DNA of 64,000 bases from Nocardioides sp. (GCA_020636915.1 JACJWV010000004.1:186001-250000); one strand, 5' to 3'; shown: positions 39,591 to 48,914, numbered from the stretch's first letter. The notes: generated from the letters alone by a model not told the origin. Numbers and translations: made by a program.

Positions 39591-42500
39591 TCACCCGGCC
39601 GAAGAGCTGGGCGACTCCGAGGGCGCAGGCGACTCCGAGGAGCTCCCCGCGCCGCCCCCGCGCTCGTCGGCCGGCAACTGGCTGGCGAGGTCGTAGGCCC
39701 GCTTGACCAGCTCCTTGCCCTCGTCGGTCAGCCGGGCCCAGGTCACGGTGTCCTTGTCGGCCAGCGCGGCGTCCGCCTGGTCGAACTTGGCCTGGGCCCG
39801 GTCGAGCAGGGTCCTGATCTGCTCGACCAGCGAGCCGGTCGGCTTGCCGTCGCCACTGTTCCCGTTGTTTCCGGAGTTCCCGTTGTTCCCCGAGCTCCCG
39901 TTGTTGTCGCCGTTGGTGCTCGGTGGCAGCGACCGGTCGAGGGCGTTGGCCATGGCGGCCGGCAGCGATGTGCCGATGCCGACCTCGCCGTTGTAGGAGA
40001 CCAGCACGTAGGCCAGGCTCGGGTAGCTGACCGAGGACGCCGCGCGGACGGCGTACACCGGCTCGACGTAGAGGAAGCCGTTGTTGACGGGGAGCGTGAG
40101 CAGGTTGCCGTTGATGACCTGACCACCACTGCGGTTGAACAGCGCGAGCTTGTTCGCCACGTCGGAATCGGAGTTGAAGTCGTTGGCGACCTGCCCCGGT
40201 CCCTTGGCGCTCTGGTCGGTGAGCTCGAGGACCTGCATCTTCCCGTAGTCCGGCGAGCTCGCGTTCGAGTTCACGGTGACGAACGCGGCCAGGTTGCTCT
40301 TCTTGTACGGCACGAAGGTCGAGGTCAGCGAGAAGACGGGCTGCTGCCTCGAGGGGTCGCTGCCGACGGGCTGGTCGACGAAGAGCCGGTACGGCGGCTG
40401 CAGGCTGCTCGGCGCGTTCGGGTCGACCGGGACCTCCCACCGCTGGTTGCCGGTGTAGAAGTCGCTCGGGTTGGTCACGTGGTAGCGCGCGAACTGGTAG
40501 CGCTGCGCCTTGAACATGTCCTCGGGGTAGCGCATGTGGTCCATGACGGCCTGCGGGATCTCCGACTTCGGCAGCACCGTTCCGGGGAACACCTTCTCCC
40601 AGGTCTGCAGGATCGGGTCCTGCTCGTCCCAGGCGTAGAGCCGGACCGTGCCGTCGTAGGCGTCCACCGTCGCCTTGACCGCGTTGCGCATGTAGTTGAC
40701 CTCGTCGGTGGGCACCGTGCGCAGGGTGTCGTTGGTCTGCAACGAGTCGTTGGTCATCGTGTCGAACGACTCGCGCTCCGCGCCCGGGTAGCGGTCGGTC
40801 GTGGTGTAGCCGTCGAGGACCCACAGGATCTTGCCGTCGGCGACGACCGGGTAGGGGTCGCTGTCGACTGTGAGCCACGGCGCGAACTTCTCGACACGGC
40901 TGCTCGGGTCGCGGTTGTAGAGGACCTGGCTGTTGTCGTTGACCCGGCCCGAGAGCAGGAAGTTCGGCTCGCTGAACTTCACCGCGTACATCAGCCGGCG
41001 GAAGGTGCTGCCCATCGGGACGCCACCGCTGCCGTCGTACGTCGTCGTGGTGTCCGCGTCCGCAGCGTCGCCGGACCCGTCGCCGAGGGGCAGGTCGAGC
41101 TCCACGGACTTCGCGCCGGGCGCCGTGCCCACGACGGAGTAGTCCGGGCTCTGCTCCCCGAAGTAGACCCGCTGCTCGAACCCGCCGATCGACGTGGACA
41201 GCGCGTCCTCACCCGCCAGCAGGCCCTGCGCCCACTGGGTCTTGTCGTCGGTGGTGCCGGCCGGCAGGGCGTCGTCGGTCGTGCGCTGGTTGCCGTAGGC
41301 GGCGATCACGCCGGACCCGTGGGTGTAGACGGTGTGGAGGTTCGTCCAGTTCTGGTCGCCGTCAGGGACGCCGGACTGGTCGAGCTCGCGGACGCCGAGC
41401 ACCAGCGCCCGGTCCGATCCCTCGATGTCGTAGTGGTCGACGTCGAGCACGTCGGCGACCGAGTAGTAGGCGCGGCCCTGCTGGACCTGCTCGAAGGTCG
41501 GGCTGACCAGCTTGGGGTCGACCAGCGGCACCGAGGCGGTCTGGGTGTCGAGCACGCGCTGGTCGACGTTGTCGATCGTCGCGTCCCCGACCTGGGTGAC
41601 GTCGACGTCGTCGATGTCGTACGCCGCGCGGGTGGCCGTGATGTTCGCGGCGATGTACTTCTGCTCCTTGTCGGCCTCCGACGGCTTGACCTGGAACTGC
41701 TGGACGATCCCCGGCCAGATCAGGCCGAGCAGGATCGCGGAGACCGCGAGGAGCGCCAGCCCGACCGAGGGCAGCAGCCAGGTGCGCCGCCAGACGTTGA
41801 CGAAGAACAGCACCGCGCAGATGACCGAGATGCCGAGCAGGATGTTCTTGGCCGGCAGCACCGCGTGGTCGGCGGTGTAGTTCATCCCGGTGATCAGCGA
41901 GCCGCTCTGGTTGACCAGGTCGAAGCGGTCGAGCCAGTAGTCGGCAGCCTTGGCCAACACGAACAGTCCCAGCAGCACCGACAGCTGTGCCTGCGCGGCA
42001 CCGGAGAAGCGGTCGCGCGGCGTCTGCAGCCGGATGCCGCCGTACAGGTAGTGGGTGACGGCGGCCGCGATGATCGCGATCACCAGCGCCGCCATCGCGA
42101 AGTCGACCAGGTAGTGCAGCCAGGGCAGGTCGAAGACGTAGAAGCCGATGTCCTTGTGGAACCAGACGTCCTTCTGGTCGAACGGCACGCCGTTGCGCCA
42201 CAGCAGGTAGTTGCGCCACTCGCCGATCGCCGAGCTGCCCGCGAACGCGCCCAGGACGACCGAGATGCCGACCAGCAGCCACGTGCGGATCGGGGTGACC
42301 GCGTCGCGGTAGCGGTCGAGCCCGTTCTGCTCGGTGGAGCTGGGGCGGAAGAACGGACGGAACCGGTAGGCGAGGTAGATGTTGAGCCCGACCACCGTCG
42401 CCATCAGCAGGCCGAAGACGAGGAACAGCACCGCCTTGGTCCAGAACAGCGTCGAGAAGACGCCGCCGTAGCCGCCGGCCTGGTACCAGAGCCGGTCGGT

Positions 42501-42641
42501 GTAGAGGCCCGCGAAGGTGCTCAGCCCGAGGAACCCGAGCACGATCACGACGGCGGTGATGATCAGCGCGCGGGACCGGCGTGAACCACCGCGCGGGGGC
42601 GGGCCGGCCGGCTGGGCGGCCTCGTCGAACAGCTCGCTCAT
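39591..42641 (-). CDS. UPF0182 family membrane protein
   Basis: A 1016-residue actinobacterial conserved protein (COG1615). Seven or so helices occupy the first ~330 residues, with conserved AGLYTDRLWYQAGGYGGVFS and GFYVFDLPWLHYLVDFAMAA. A large extracytoplasmic domain contains YLNTDRYP-like signals such as YTTTDRYPGAER and MRYPEDMFKAQRYQFARYH. It ends in a Gly/Asn/Ser linker, a helical segment, and a Ser/Pro-rich tail. The product corresponds by family and position to Rv3193c. Function unknown; surface localisation is likely. Confidence 0.92.
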   Translation of the reverse strand: MSELFDEAAQPAGPPPRGGSRRSRALIITAVVIVLGFLGLSTFAGLYTDRLWYQAGGYGGVFSTLFWTKAVLFLVFGLLMATVVGLNIYLAYRFRPFFRPSSTEQNGLDRYRDAVTPIRTWLLVGISVVLGAFAGSSAIGEWRNYLLWRNGVPFDQKDVWFHKDIGFYVFDLPWLHYLVDFAMAALVIAIIAAAVTHYLYGGIRLQTPRDRFSGAAQAQLSVLLGLFVLAKAADYWLDRFDLVNQSGSLITGMNYTADHAVLPAKNILLGISVICAVLFFVNVWRRTWLLPSVGLALLAVSAILLGLIWPGIVQQFQVKPSEADKEQKYIAANITATRAAYDIDDVDVTQVGDATIDNVDQRVLDTQTASVPLVDPKLVSPTFEQVQQGRAYYSVADVLDVDHYDIEGSDRALVLGVRELDQSGVPDGDQNWTNLHTVYTHGSGVIAAYGNQRTTDDALPAGTTDDKTQWAQGLLAGEDALSTSIGGFEQRVYFGEQSPDYSVVGTAPGAKSVELDLPLGDGSGDAADADTTTTYDGSGGVPMGSTFRRLMYAVKFSEPNFLLSGRVNDNSQVLYNRDPSSRVEKFAPWLTVDSDPYPVVADGKILWVLDGYTTTDRYPGAERESFDTMTNDSLQTNDTLRTVPTDEVNYMRNAVKATVDAYDGTVRLYAWDEQDPILQTWEKVFPGTVLPKSEIPQAVMDHMRYPEDMFKAQRYQFARYHVTNPSDFYTGNQRWEVPVDPNAPSSLQPPYRLFVDQPVGSDPSRQQPVFSLTSTFVPYKKSNLAAFVTVNSNASSPDYGKMQVLELTDQSAKGPGQVANDFNSDSDVANKLALFNRSGGQVINGNLLTLPVNNGFLYVEPVYAVRAASSVSYPSLAYVLVSYNGEVGIGTSLPAAMANALDRSLPPSTNGDNNGSSGNNGNSGNNGNSGDGKPTGSLVEQIRTLLDRAQAKFDQADAALADKDTVTWARLTDEGKELVKRAYDLASQLPADERGGGAGSSSESPAPSESPSSSAG

Positions 42642-42675
42642 GCGGTGCCCATCCCCTTGCTCGATCCTGTCGTGC

Positions 42676-43245
42676 TCACTCCTCGGTCTCCTCCTCCAGC
42701 GTCGCGCCGAGCAGCTCGAGCAGCCCGGGCACGAGGTCCGCGCCGCCCACGACCGACTGGTCGTCGTCGTGGGCGCGCAGTCGCAGCGCACAGTACGTCG
42801 CCCCGGCGCGGGTCGCACCCGCCACGATCCGCACCTCCTGGCGGTCGGGGTGCTCGCGGGCGAACTCCTCGGCCGTCACCCGGTCGTCCGGGATCTCCGC
42901 GTCCGCGTCCGGCGGCAGCACCAGCCGCTCGACGACCGCGGCGCAGCCCGCGACCCCCGGCGGCCACGAGATCGACTGCAACGCGACCTCCAGGGGCTGG
43001 TCGGGCGCGAGCTGGTCCTGCTCGACCGGGGTCAGCGAGCCCTGCGCCGAGGCCTCGTCGAGACCCATGGCCGCGGCGAGGGCGGGCTCGCGCGCGACCA
43101 GCGCGGCGGTGTCGACCAGCGCGTAGAGGCGGGCCGGCCGGTCCCACCCCTCGGTGGCGGCGTGGGTCTCGATCTCCAGGACGGCGGCCGCCAGGGCGGG
43201 GTCGGTGTCGAGGTCGTTCAGCAGGCCGGGGTCGAACTCGCTCAC
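42676..43245 (-). CDS. PPA1309 family protein
   Basis: A 189-residue soluble, acidic protein conserved in actinobacteria, with RPARLYALVDTAALVAREP and the segment ISWPPGVAGCAAVVERLVLP. It lies between the UPF0182 gene and the PDZ protease, the usual location. It overlaps the PDZ protease gene by 4 nt. There are no catalytic motifs and function is unknown. Confidence 0.85.
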   Translation of the reverse strand: MSEFDPGLLNDLDTDPALAAAVLEIETHAATEGWDRPARLYALVDTAALVAREPALAAAMGLDEASAQGSLTPVEQDQLAPDQPLEVALQSISWPPGVAGCAAVVERLVLPPDADAEIPDDRVTAEEFAREHPDRQEVRIVAGATRAGATYCALRLRAHDDDQSVVGGADLVPGLLELLGATLEEETEE

Positions 43246-44306
43246 GAGCTCGCCTCCTCACAGCTGGGGAGGTCTGCGTCCGGGTCCTTCACCCAGGCCT
43301 CGATCGCCTCGCGCGCGTCGTGCATGGTGTCGGCGCGGACCAGCCGCATGTCGCCGTTCGGAGCGCCGAGCGCCTCCGCGCAGTTCTCCGGCGGCACGAG
43401 GAACAGCTGTGCGCCGGCGTCGCGCGCGCCGACGATCTTCTGCTGGATGCCGCCGATCGGGCCGACGGCACCGGTGGCGTCCATCGTCCCGGTGCCGGCG
43501 ATCGTCTTGCCGTCGGTGAGCGAGCCGGGGGTGAGCGTGTCGTAGATGCCGAGGGAGAACATCAGGCCCGCGCTCGGACCGCCGATGCCCTCGTCGAGGT
43601 TGATGGTCACCTTGACCGGCAACTTCTTGCTGACCTGGCCGCCGACCGAGATCCCGACCTGCGGCTTGCCGTCGACCGTGTCGGGGGTGACCTGCACGGA
43701 GGTGCGGGCGCCGTCGCGGCTGACGACGAACGGCACGGGCTCGCCGGCGGGCGCCGAGGTGACCGCGTCGACGACGTCCTGCGAGGTCGACACCGGCTCA
43801 CCCTCGACCCGCAGGATCACGTCGCCGGTCTCCAGCCGGCCGTCGGCCGGGGCGCCCTTGGTCACGTCCGCGACGACGACCTCCGTGACGTCGTACCCCA
43901 GCTCCTCGAGCGCGACCGCGGTCGCGGCGTCCTGGGAGGAGGTCATCTGGCTGGCGCCCTCCTGCCGGTTCTGCTCCACGGTCTCGTCCTGGCGGTAGAC
44001 CGCGTCGTAGGGGTAGACCGCGTCCTCGTTGCTGACCCAGTCCTGCATCAGCTCGAACAGGTTGTTGCGGCCCTCGGGCTTGGGCTGGGAGACGTAGACC
44101 GTGGTCATCCGCAGCTGGCCGTCGTCGGGGTAGGACTTCTTGCCGGTGACGGTGATGATCGGCTTGCCCTGGTCGTTGTCGCCGAGCACGTCGACGGTGA
44201 GGCCGGGCTCGTAGGTGACGTAGGGCAGCGGCACCAGCGCGGCGGTGACCCACAGCCCGATGAGCAGCGGCACGGCCAGGATGCCGGCCAGGGTGCGCTG
44301 CGTCAT
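43242..44306 (-). CDS. PDZ domain, Lon-like membrane-anchored serine protease (YlbL/SdrC type)
   Basis: A 354-residue protein with an N-terminal membrane anchor (ILAVPLLIGLWVTAALVPLP), a PDZ domain (about 130-210, GRLETGDVILRVEG) and a C-terminal Lon protease domain. The catalytic Ser is in GGPSAGLMFSLGIY and the Lys in GPIGGIQQKIVGARDAG. It probably cleaves membrane or secreted proteins outside the cytoplasmic membrane. It corresponds to Rv3194c. Confidence 0.92.
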   Translation of the reverse strand: MTQRTLAGILAVPLLIGLWVTAALVPLPYVTYEPGLTVDVLGDNDQGKPIITVTGKKSYPDDGQLRMTTVYVSQPKPEGRNNLFELMQDWVSNEDAVYPYDAVYRQDETVEQNRQEGASQMTSSQDAATAVALEELGYDVTEVVVADVTKGAPADGRLETGDVILRVEGEPVSTSQDVVDAVTSAPAGEPVPFVVSRDGARTSVQVTPDTVDGKPQVGISVGGQVSKKLPVKVTINLDEGIGGPSAGLMFSLGIYDTLTPGSLTDGKTIAGTGTMDATGAVGPIGGIQQKIVGARDAGAQLFLVPPENCAEALGAPNGDMRLVRADTMHDAREAIEAWVKDPDADLPSCEEASS

Positions 44307-44361
44307 GGCGCAAGCCTGTCAGATCGACCCTGAGTCGGGCCCAACAGACCCTGAGGGGCCG

Positions 44362-44610
44362 CTAAGAGACCTTGCGGGAGGGCCGTACGGCGATCCCGGT
44401 CGACCGGTCCGCGACCGGGGGCGGCGCGGCGTACCCGGGTGCCGGGCGGCGGCGGGCGCGGCGCGGGTCGGGCTCGAGCGCCCCGGCCAGCCGGCGTACG
44501 GCGACCTCGCGGTCGACCTCGCCACGGCCCTCGCGGCCCAGCCAGCCGACCCAGAGCATCGCCACGAGCGACACCACGACCGACGGCACGAGCCAGAGCA
44601 GGACCTCCAC
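44362..44610 (-). CDS. Small single-TM hypothetical protein
   Basis: An 82-residue protein with one N-terminal membrane helix (LLWLVPSVVVSLVAMLWVGW), an Arg-rich middle and a Pro-rich basic tail. GTG 44610 has GGAG too close upstream to be ideal, so the start is uncertain. It sits between moaE and the PDZ protease. No family recognised; coding is supported by codon composition and a clean membrane segment. Confidence 0.6.
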   Translation of the reverse strand: MEVLLWLVPSVVVSLVAMLWVGWLGREGRGEVDREVAVRRLAGALEPDPRRARRRPAPGYAAPPPVADRSTGIAVRPSRKVS

Positions 44611-44699
44611 GCTCCGAGGGTAGAAGCACTGTTCAGACAAACTCGCGAGGCGCGCGGTGGTCGGCTGCTTCGGCGTCGCCTGGTGATCGCCGACTCGGC

Positions 44700-45125
44700 T
44701 CACGGCGTGCCGACCCACTCGTCGGAGCCGTCGGCGAAGCGTTGGTGCTTCCAGATCGGGACCTCGGCCTTGAGGGTGTCGATGAGCGCCCGCGAGGCCT
44801 CGAACGCGACGCCGCGGTGCGCGGCGGTCGTGGCGATCACGACCGCGATGTCGCCGATCGCCAGCGAGCCGACCCGGTGCACCGCCGCCACCCCGTGGAC
44901 GGGGTGCTCGGCGGCGACCCGCTCGCAGATCGCGCGCATCGTGTCCAGCGCGCTCGGGTGGGCGGAGTAGTCGAGCCCGTCCACGCCCTTGCCGCCGTCG
45001 TGGTCGCGCACCCGGCCCACGAACAGGGTCAGGCCCCCCGACGCGTCGTCGTCGAGGGCGGCGACCACCTCGGCGACGTCGAGGGGTGTCTCCCGCAGGT
45101 CCACGAGTCGTACGGCAGAGGTCAC
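44700..45125 (-). CDS. moaE: Molybdopterin synthase catalytic subunit
   Basis: A 141-residue MoaE. It transfers sulfur carried by MoaD to precursor Z to make molybdopterin. Motifs: TLFVGRVRDHDGGKGVDGLD with the conserved Arg, VHRVGSLAIGDIAVVI, and the active-site Lys region LKAEVPIWKHQRF. GTG 45125 begins the frame. No moaD or other cofactor genes are adjacent. Confidence 0.93.
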   Translation of the reverse strand: MTSAVRLVDLRETPLDVAEVVAALDDDASGGLTLFVGRVRDHDGGKGVDGLDYSAHPSALDTMRAICERVAAEHPVHGVAAVHRVGSLAIGDIAVVIATTAAHRGVAFEASRALIDTLKAEVPIWKHQRFADGSDEWVGTP

Positions 45126-45226
45126 GGGTCGACCTTAGACGCTGGGCCAGACGCTGGGCCGCCGCCGGGTCGGATGCTGGGTCGATGCCGGGTCCGGGCT
45201 TGGTGGGGGGCGCGTACCGTGGAGGC

Positions 45227-46585
45227 ATGAACGACAAGCCGGGCGAGACGCCCGACTCCCCCGACGAGGGTCAGAACCCGTTCAAGGGGACACCCTTCGA
45301 GCAGCTCTTCGGCGCCATGGGCGGCGCCTTCGGCGGCGCGACCGGCGGCGCCGCGGGTGCCGGGATGCCCGACCTCAACCAGATCTTCAGCCAGCTCCAG
45401 TTCCTCATGCAGCCCCACGAGGGCCCGTTGAACTGGGACTTCGCGCTCGACATCGCCCGCAAGACGGTGGCCCAGGCGCCCGACCCCAGCCCGACGCAGC
45501 GCCAGCAGGACGCCGTCGCCGACGCGGTCCGCCTCGCCGACCACTGGCTCGACGAGACCACCGCCTTCCCCTCGGGCGTGACCTCGACCGCGGCCTGGAG
45601 CCGGGCCGAGTGGATCGTCGGCACCACCGAGGTGTGGAAGGTGCTCGTCGAGCCGATCGCGGAGTCGTCGGTCAACGCCCTCTCCGGGGCACTCCCGGAA
45701 GAGGCGCAGGTGATGTCCGGGCCGCTGCTCGGCATCCTGGGGCGCGCCGTCGGCGGGATGCTCGCCCAGCAGGTCGGCTCGGGCCTCGGCACGCTCGCCT
45801 CGGAGGTCCTCAGCGTCTCCGACATCGGCCTGCCGCTGGCCACCCCCGGTCGGGCGGCGCTCGTCCCGGCCAACGTGACCGCGTTCGCCGATGGCCTCGA
45901 CGTCACCGAGGACGACGTGCTGCTCTACCTCGCGCTGCGCGAGGCCGCCCACCAGCGGCTGTTCGCGCACGTCCCGTGGCTGCGCGACCACCTCATCGGC
46001 GCCGTCGCCGACTACGCGCGCGGCATCGAGATCAACGCCGAGGGCATGCAGGCCCGCATCGAGGAGCAGATGCGCGGCGTGGACCCGATGAACCCCGAGT
46101 CCATGCAGCAGCTGCTCGAGGGCGGCATGTTCGACCTGCCCCGCTCCCCTGCCCAGGACGCCGCGCTCCAGCGACTCGAGGTCACCCTCGCCCTCGTCGA
46201 GGGCTGGGTCGACGAGGTGGTCGGTCAGGCCACCGCCGAGCGGATGCCGTCGGCCGGCAAGCTGCAGGAGGCGTTCCGGCGCCGCCGCGCCGCGGGTGGT
46301 CCGGCCGAGCAGACGTTCGCGACCCTCGTCGGTCTCGAGCTGCGGCCCCGCCGCCTGCGCGACGCCTCGACCCTGTGGGGCTCGCTGCGCACCCGCCAGG
46401 GCACCGAGGCCCGGGACGGGGTCTGGATGCACCCCGACCTGCTGCCGACCGCGGCCGACCTCGACGACCCGCTGGGGTTCCGCGAGGACGCGACCGCGCT
46501 GCCGGAGCTCAGCGACGAGGACTTCGACGCCGAGCTGCAGAAGCTGCTCGGCGACGACCAGCCACCGGCGAACCCGCCGGAGTGA
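45227..46585 (+). CDS. Zinc-dependent metalloprotease (zincin_2/DUF2342 family)
   Basis: A 452-residue actinobacterial zincin. The HExxH-like site reads REAAHQRLFAHVPWL (Glu about 239). Family hallmarks are LNWDFALDIARKTVAQA near the N-terminus and SLRTRQGTEARDGVWMHPDL near the C-terminus. ATG 45227 with GGAGG upstream was chosen over the longer frame. It matches Rv3195 in family and in position relative to the PDZ protease (divergent). Substrate unknown. Confidence 0.88.
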   Translation: MNDKPGETPDSPDEGQNPFKGTPFEQLFGAMGGAFGGATGGAAGAGMPDLNQIFSQLQFLMQPHEGPLNWDFALDIARKTVAQAPDPSPTQRQQDAVADAVRLADHWLDETTAFPSGVTSTAAWSRAEWIVGTTEVWKVLVEPIAESSVNALSGALPEEAQVMSGPLLGILGRAVGGMLAQQVGSGLGTLASEVLSVSDIGLPLATPGRAALVPANVTAFADGLDVTEDDVLLYLALREAAHQRLFAHVPWLRDHLIGAVADYARGIEINAEGMQARIEEQMRGVDPMNPESMQQLLEGGMFDLPRSPAQDAALQRLEVTLALVEGWVDEVVGQATAERMPSAGKLQEAFRRRRAAGGPAEQTFATLVGLELRPRRLRDASTLWGSLRTRQGTEARDGVWMHPDLLPTAADLDDPLGFREDATALPELSDEDFDAELQKLLGDDQPPANPPE

Positions 46586-47187
46586 CCCTCCACGCCGACG
46601 CGCTGGCCGCGCTGGAGCACTGGGTCGCACCCTCACCCGAGCAGGAGCGGCTGCGCCGGCGGTACGTCGACCACCTGCTCGCCCACCCCGACGGGCTCAC
46701 CCGCGGGTGCCGCCCCGACCACCTCACGGCGAGCACGCTGGTCCTCGACGCCGGCCACGACGCCGTACTGCTGACCCTGCACGCGAAGGCCCGGCGCTGG
46801 TTCCAGCTCGGCGGCCACTGCGAGCCCGGCGACACGACGCTCGCCGGGGCGGCGCTGCGCGAGGCGCTCGAGGAGTCCGGCGTCCCCGGGCTCGAGCTCG
46901 ACCCGGTTCCGGTCCAGCTCAGCGAGCACGCGGTGCCCTTCTGCGGACCCCACGGCGACGTGCACCACCTCGACGTCCGGTTCGTCGCGGTCGCCCCGCC
47001 CGGTCGCGGGCCAGCGGTGAGCGAGGAGTCGATCGACGTCCGCTGGTGGCCGGTCGACGCGCTCCCCGACCCCGAGGCCGACCTGGTCGAGCTGGTGGCG
47101 CTGGCGCGCGCCCGGCTCCGGCCTCAGTCCAGCTCGTCGCTCGGCGGCGGGTCCAGGCGCGCCGCCGACGACCAGCCGATCAGGTAG
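46582..47187 (+). CDS. Nudix hydrolase
   Basis: A 201-residue Nudix-fold protein. The Nudix box is GGHCEPGDTTLAGAALREAL then EESG. The usual Glu of GX5E is Asp here, while the REALEE core is intact. GTG 46582 overlaps the zincin stop (GTGA), so the pair is co-translated. Its 3' end overlaps the convergent M48-like gene by 64 nt. Substrate, probably a nucleoside diphosphate derivative, is unknown. Confidence 0.85.
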   Translation: MTLHADALAALEHWVAPSPEQERLRRRYVDHLLAHPDGLTRGCRPDHLTASTLVLDAGHDAVLLTLHAKARRWFQLGGHCEPGDTTLAGAALREALEESGVPGLELDPVPVQLSEHAVPFCGPHGDVHHLDVRFVAVAPPGRGPAVSEESIDVRWWPVDALPDPEADLVELVALARARLRPQSSSSLGGGSRRAADDQPIR

Positions 47188-47675
47188 CCCTTGGCGCGCT
47201 CCGCCTGCGGGTAGCGGTCGACCCAGCCCCAGAAGTTGGCGTCGTGGCCGGGCTCGAGCAGGTGGGCGAGCTCGTGCACGAGCACGTAGTCGACGACCCA
47301 CTGCGGCATGCCCTGCAGGCGCGCGGAGAGCCGGATGGTCCGGTCGCCGGGGGTGCACGAGCCCCAGCGGGCCTGCTGGTTGTCGACCCAGCGGACCGAC
47401 TCCGCGACCGCGAGACCGCCCAGGTAGCGGTCGCTGAGGTCCTGCGCGCGTCGCAGCAGGTCCAGGTCGCTGGGCTTGCGCCGGCGCTCGGAGCGCTCGA
47501 GGCGGGCGAGCATCGTCTCGACCCACTCGGCCTCCTCCTGGCGGGACAGCGAGGCCGGGATCATCACGACCACCCGGTCGCCGTCGCGGTAGGCCGAGAC
47601 CGTGCGCCGACGGCGCTTCGAGCGCCGCACCTCCACCTCGGGCCGGGGCCCGGTGGCGGACGGCGTGGTCGACAT
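47124..47675 (-). CDS. YgjP/SprT-like metallopeptidase (M48 family, DUF45)
   Basis: A 183-residue protein with HELAH in LVHELAHLLEPGHDANFWGW (zinc ligands two His plus a downstream His). The family core QQARWGSCTPGDRTIRL and MPQWVVDYVLVH precede it. The N-terminal part begins VEVRRSKRRRRTVSAY, typical of the group. Function is unproven. The C-terminal coding end overlaps the Nudix gene tail to tail. Confidence 0.88.
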   Translation of the reverse strand: MSTTPSATGPRPEVEVRRSKRRRRTVSAYRDGDRVVVMIPASLSRQEEAEWVETMLARLERSERRRKPSDLDLLRRAQDLSDRYLGGLAVAESVRWVDNQQARWGSCTPGDRTIRLSARLQGMPQWVVDYVLVHELAHLLEPGHDANFWGWVDRYPQAERAKGYLIGWSSAARLDPPPSDELD

Positions 47676-47684
47676 GGCCCGAAC

Positions 47685-48740
47685 CTACCCGTTTGCCCAG
47701 GTCAGGAGGCGCTCCCGCGGCCAGGTGTTGACGATCCGGTCCGGGTCGATGCCGGCCGCCTCGGCGCGTTCGCAGCCGTAGACCGGGAAGTCGAGCTGGC
47801 CGGGCGCGTGCGCGTCGCTGTCGATCGAGAACAGGCACCCGGTGTCGCGCGCGAGCTCGAGCAGACGCGTGGGCGGGTCGCGCCGCTCCGGCCGGCTGTT
47901 GATCTCGACCGCGACGTCGTGCTCGGCGCACGCCTCGAAGACCGCCCGCGCGTCGAACTGCGAGCCCGGTCGGGTGCCGCGGTTGCCGGTCACCAGGCGC
48001 CCGGTGCAGTGCCCCAGCACGTTGGTGCGCGGGTTGCGGATCGCGGCGACCATCCGCCTGGTCATGTCCGCCGCGTCCATCTTCAGCTTGGAGTGCACGC
48101 TGGCGACGCGGACGTCGAGCCGGGCGAGCAGGTCGTCGTCCTGGTCCAGCGACCCGTCGTCGAGGATGTCGACCTCGATGCCCTTCAGCAGCGTGAACCC
48201 CCCGCCGCCGACCGAGGACAGGTGCTCGTTGACCGCCTCGACGACCCCGAGCTGGCGGCGCAGCCGCTCGGGGCTCAGCCCGTGGGCGACGGTCAGCCGC
48301 GGCGAGTGGTCGGTGAGCACGAGGTACTCGTGGCCCAGCTCCATCGCGGTGAACGCCATCTCCTCGATCGGCGACCCGCCGTCGGACCAGTCGGAGTGGG
48401 AGTGCAGGTCGCCGCGCAGGGCGGCGCGCAGCTGCCCGCCGCCGGCCGTCAGAGGGCCGCCGTGCTCGCGCTCGAGGGCCGCCAGCCGGTCGGGCAGCCG
48501 CCCGCGCACCGCCGCGGCGATCACCTTCGCGGTGCTGGCCCCGACCCCGGGCAGGTCGGTGAGCGTGCCGTCCGCGGCCGCGGCCGCCACCTGGTCCGGT
48601 GGCAGCGGCAGGATCGCGGCGGCGGCGTTGCGGTAGGCCTTGACCTTGTAGGTGTCCTCGCGCCCGCGCTCGAGGAGGAAGGCGATGCGGCGCAGCGCGG
48701 CCACCGGTCCGCCGTCGTACCGCTGCGCCTCCTGCGACAC
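47685..48740 (-). CDS. PHP domain protein with helix-hairpin-helix N-terminus (PolX-like)
   Basis: A 351-residue protein. The N-terminal helical HhH region (PVAALRRIAFLLERGREDTY, TLTDLPGVGASTAKVIAAA) resembles DNA polymerase X. The PHP phosphoesterase domain has metal ligands in GDLHSHSDWSDG, VLTDHSPRL, SVHSKLKMD, LGHCTGR and FSIDSDAHAPGQLDFP. The polymerase domain is absent. GTG 48740 was chosen because GGGAGG is correctly spaced; ATG 48758 is the alternative. It may be a DNA-end phosphatase or exonuclease. Confidence 0.85.
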   Translation of the reverse strand: MSQEAQRYDGGPVAALRRIAFLLERGREDTYKVKAYRNAAAAILPLPPDQVAAAAADGTLTDLPGVGASTAKVIAAAVRGRLPDRLAALEREHGGPLTAGGGQLRAALRGDLHSHSDWSDGGSPIEEMAFTAMELGHEYLVLTDHSPRLTVAHGLSPERLRRQLGVVEAVNEHLSSVGGGGFTLLKGIEVDILDDGSLDQDDDLLARLDVRVASVHSKLKMDAADMTRRMVAAIRNPRTNVLGHCTGRLVTGNRGTRPGSQFDARAVFEACAEHDVAVEINSRPERRDPPTRLLELARDTGCLFSIDSDAHAPGQLDFPVYGCERAEAAGIDPDRIVNTWPRERLLTWANG

Positions 48741-48774
48741 GCCGACCGCCTCCCACATTCTCGCCGAGTTCTTT

Positions 48775-48914
48775 TCGTCCACATCCGGTGGACGGCCATT
48801 GTCGCTGGTCAGCCCGTCGGAGACCGCATCGCCCGCCGCTCCCTCCACAGGCGTGTCCCGAGCTCGTCCACCGCCAGCGGGGCTCGTCCACAACGTTGTC
48901 CACAGGTTTGTCCA
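48775..48914. promoter_or_regulatory. DnaA-box cluster
   Basis: Two perfect actinobacterial-type DnaA boxes, TTGTCCACA, lie at 48894-48902 and 48906-48914. One-mismatch copies (TCGTCCACA) are at 48882-48890 and 48775-48783, and a weaker TCGTCCACC is at 48862-48870. The last three are spaced exactly 12 bp. The 333-nt gap 48741-49073 between the PHP and enoyl-CoA hydratase genes holds no convincing gene, and no dnaA or dnaN is nearby. Confidence 0.5.
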
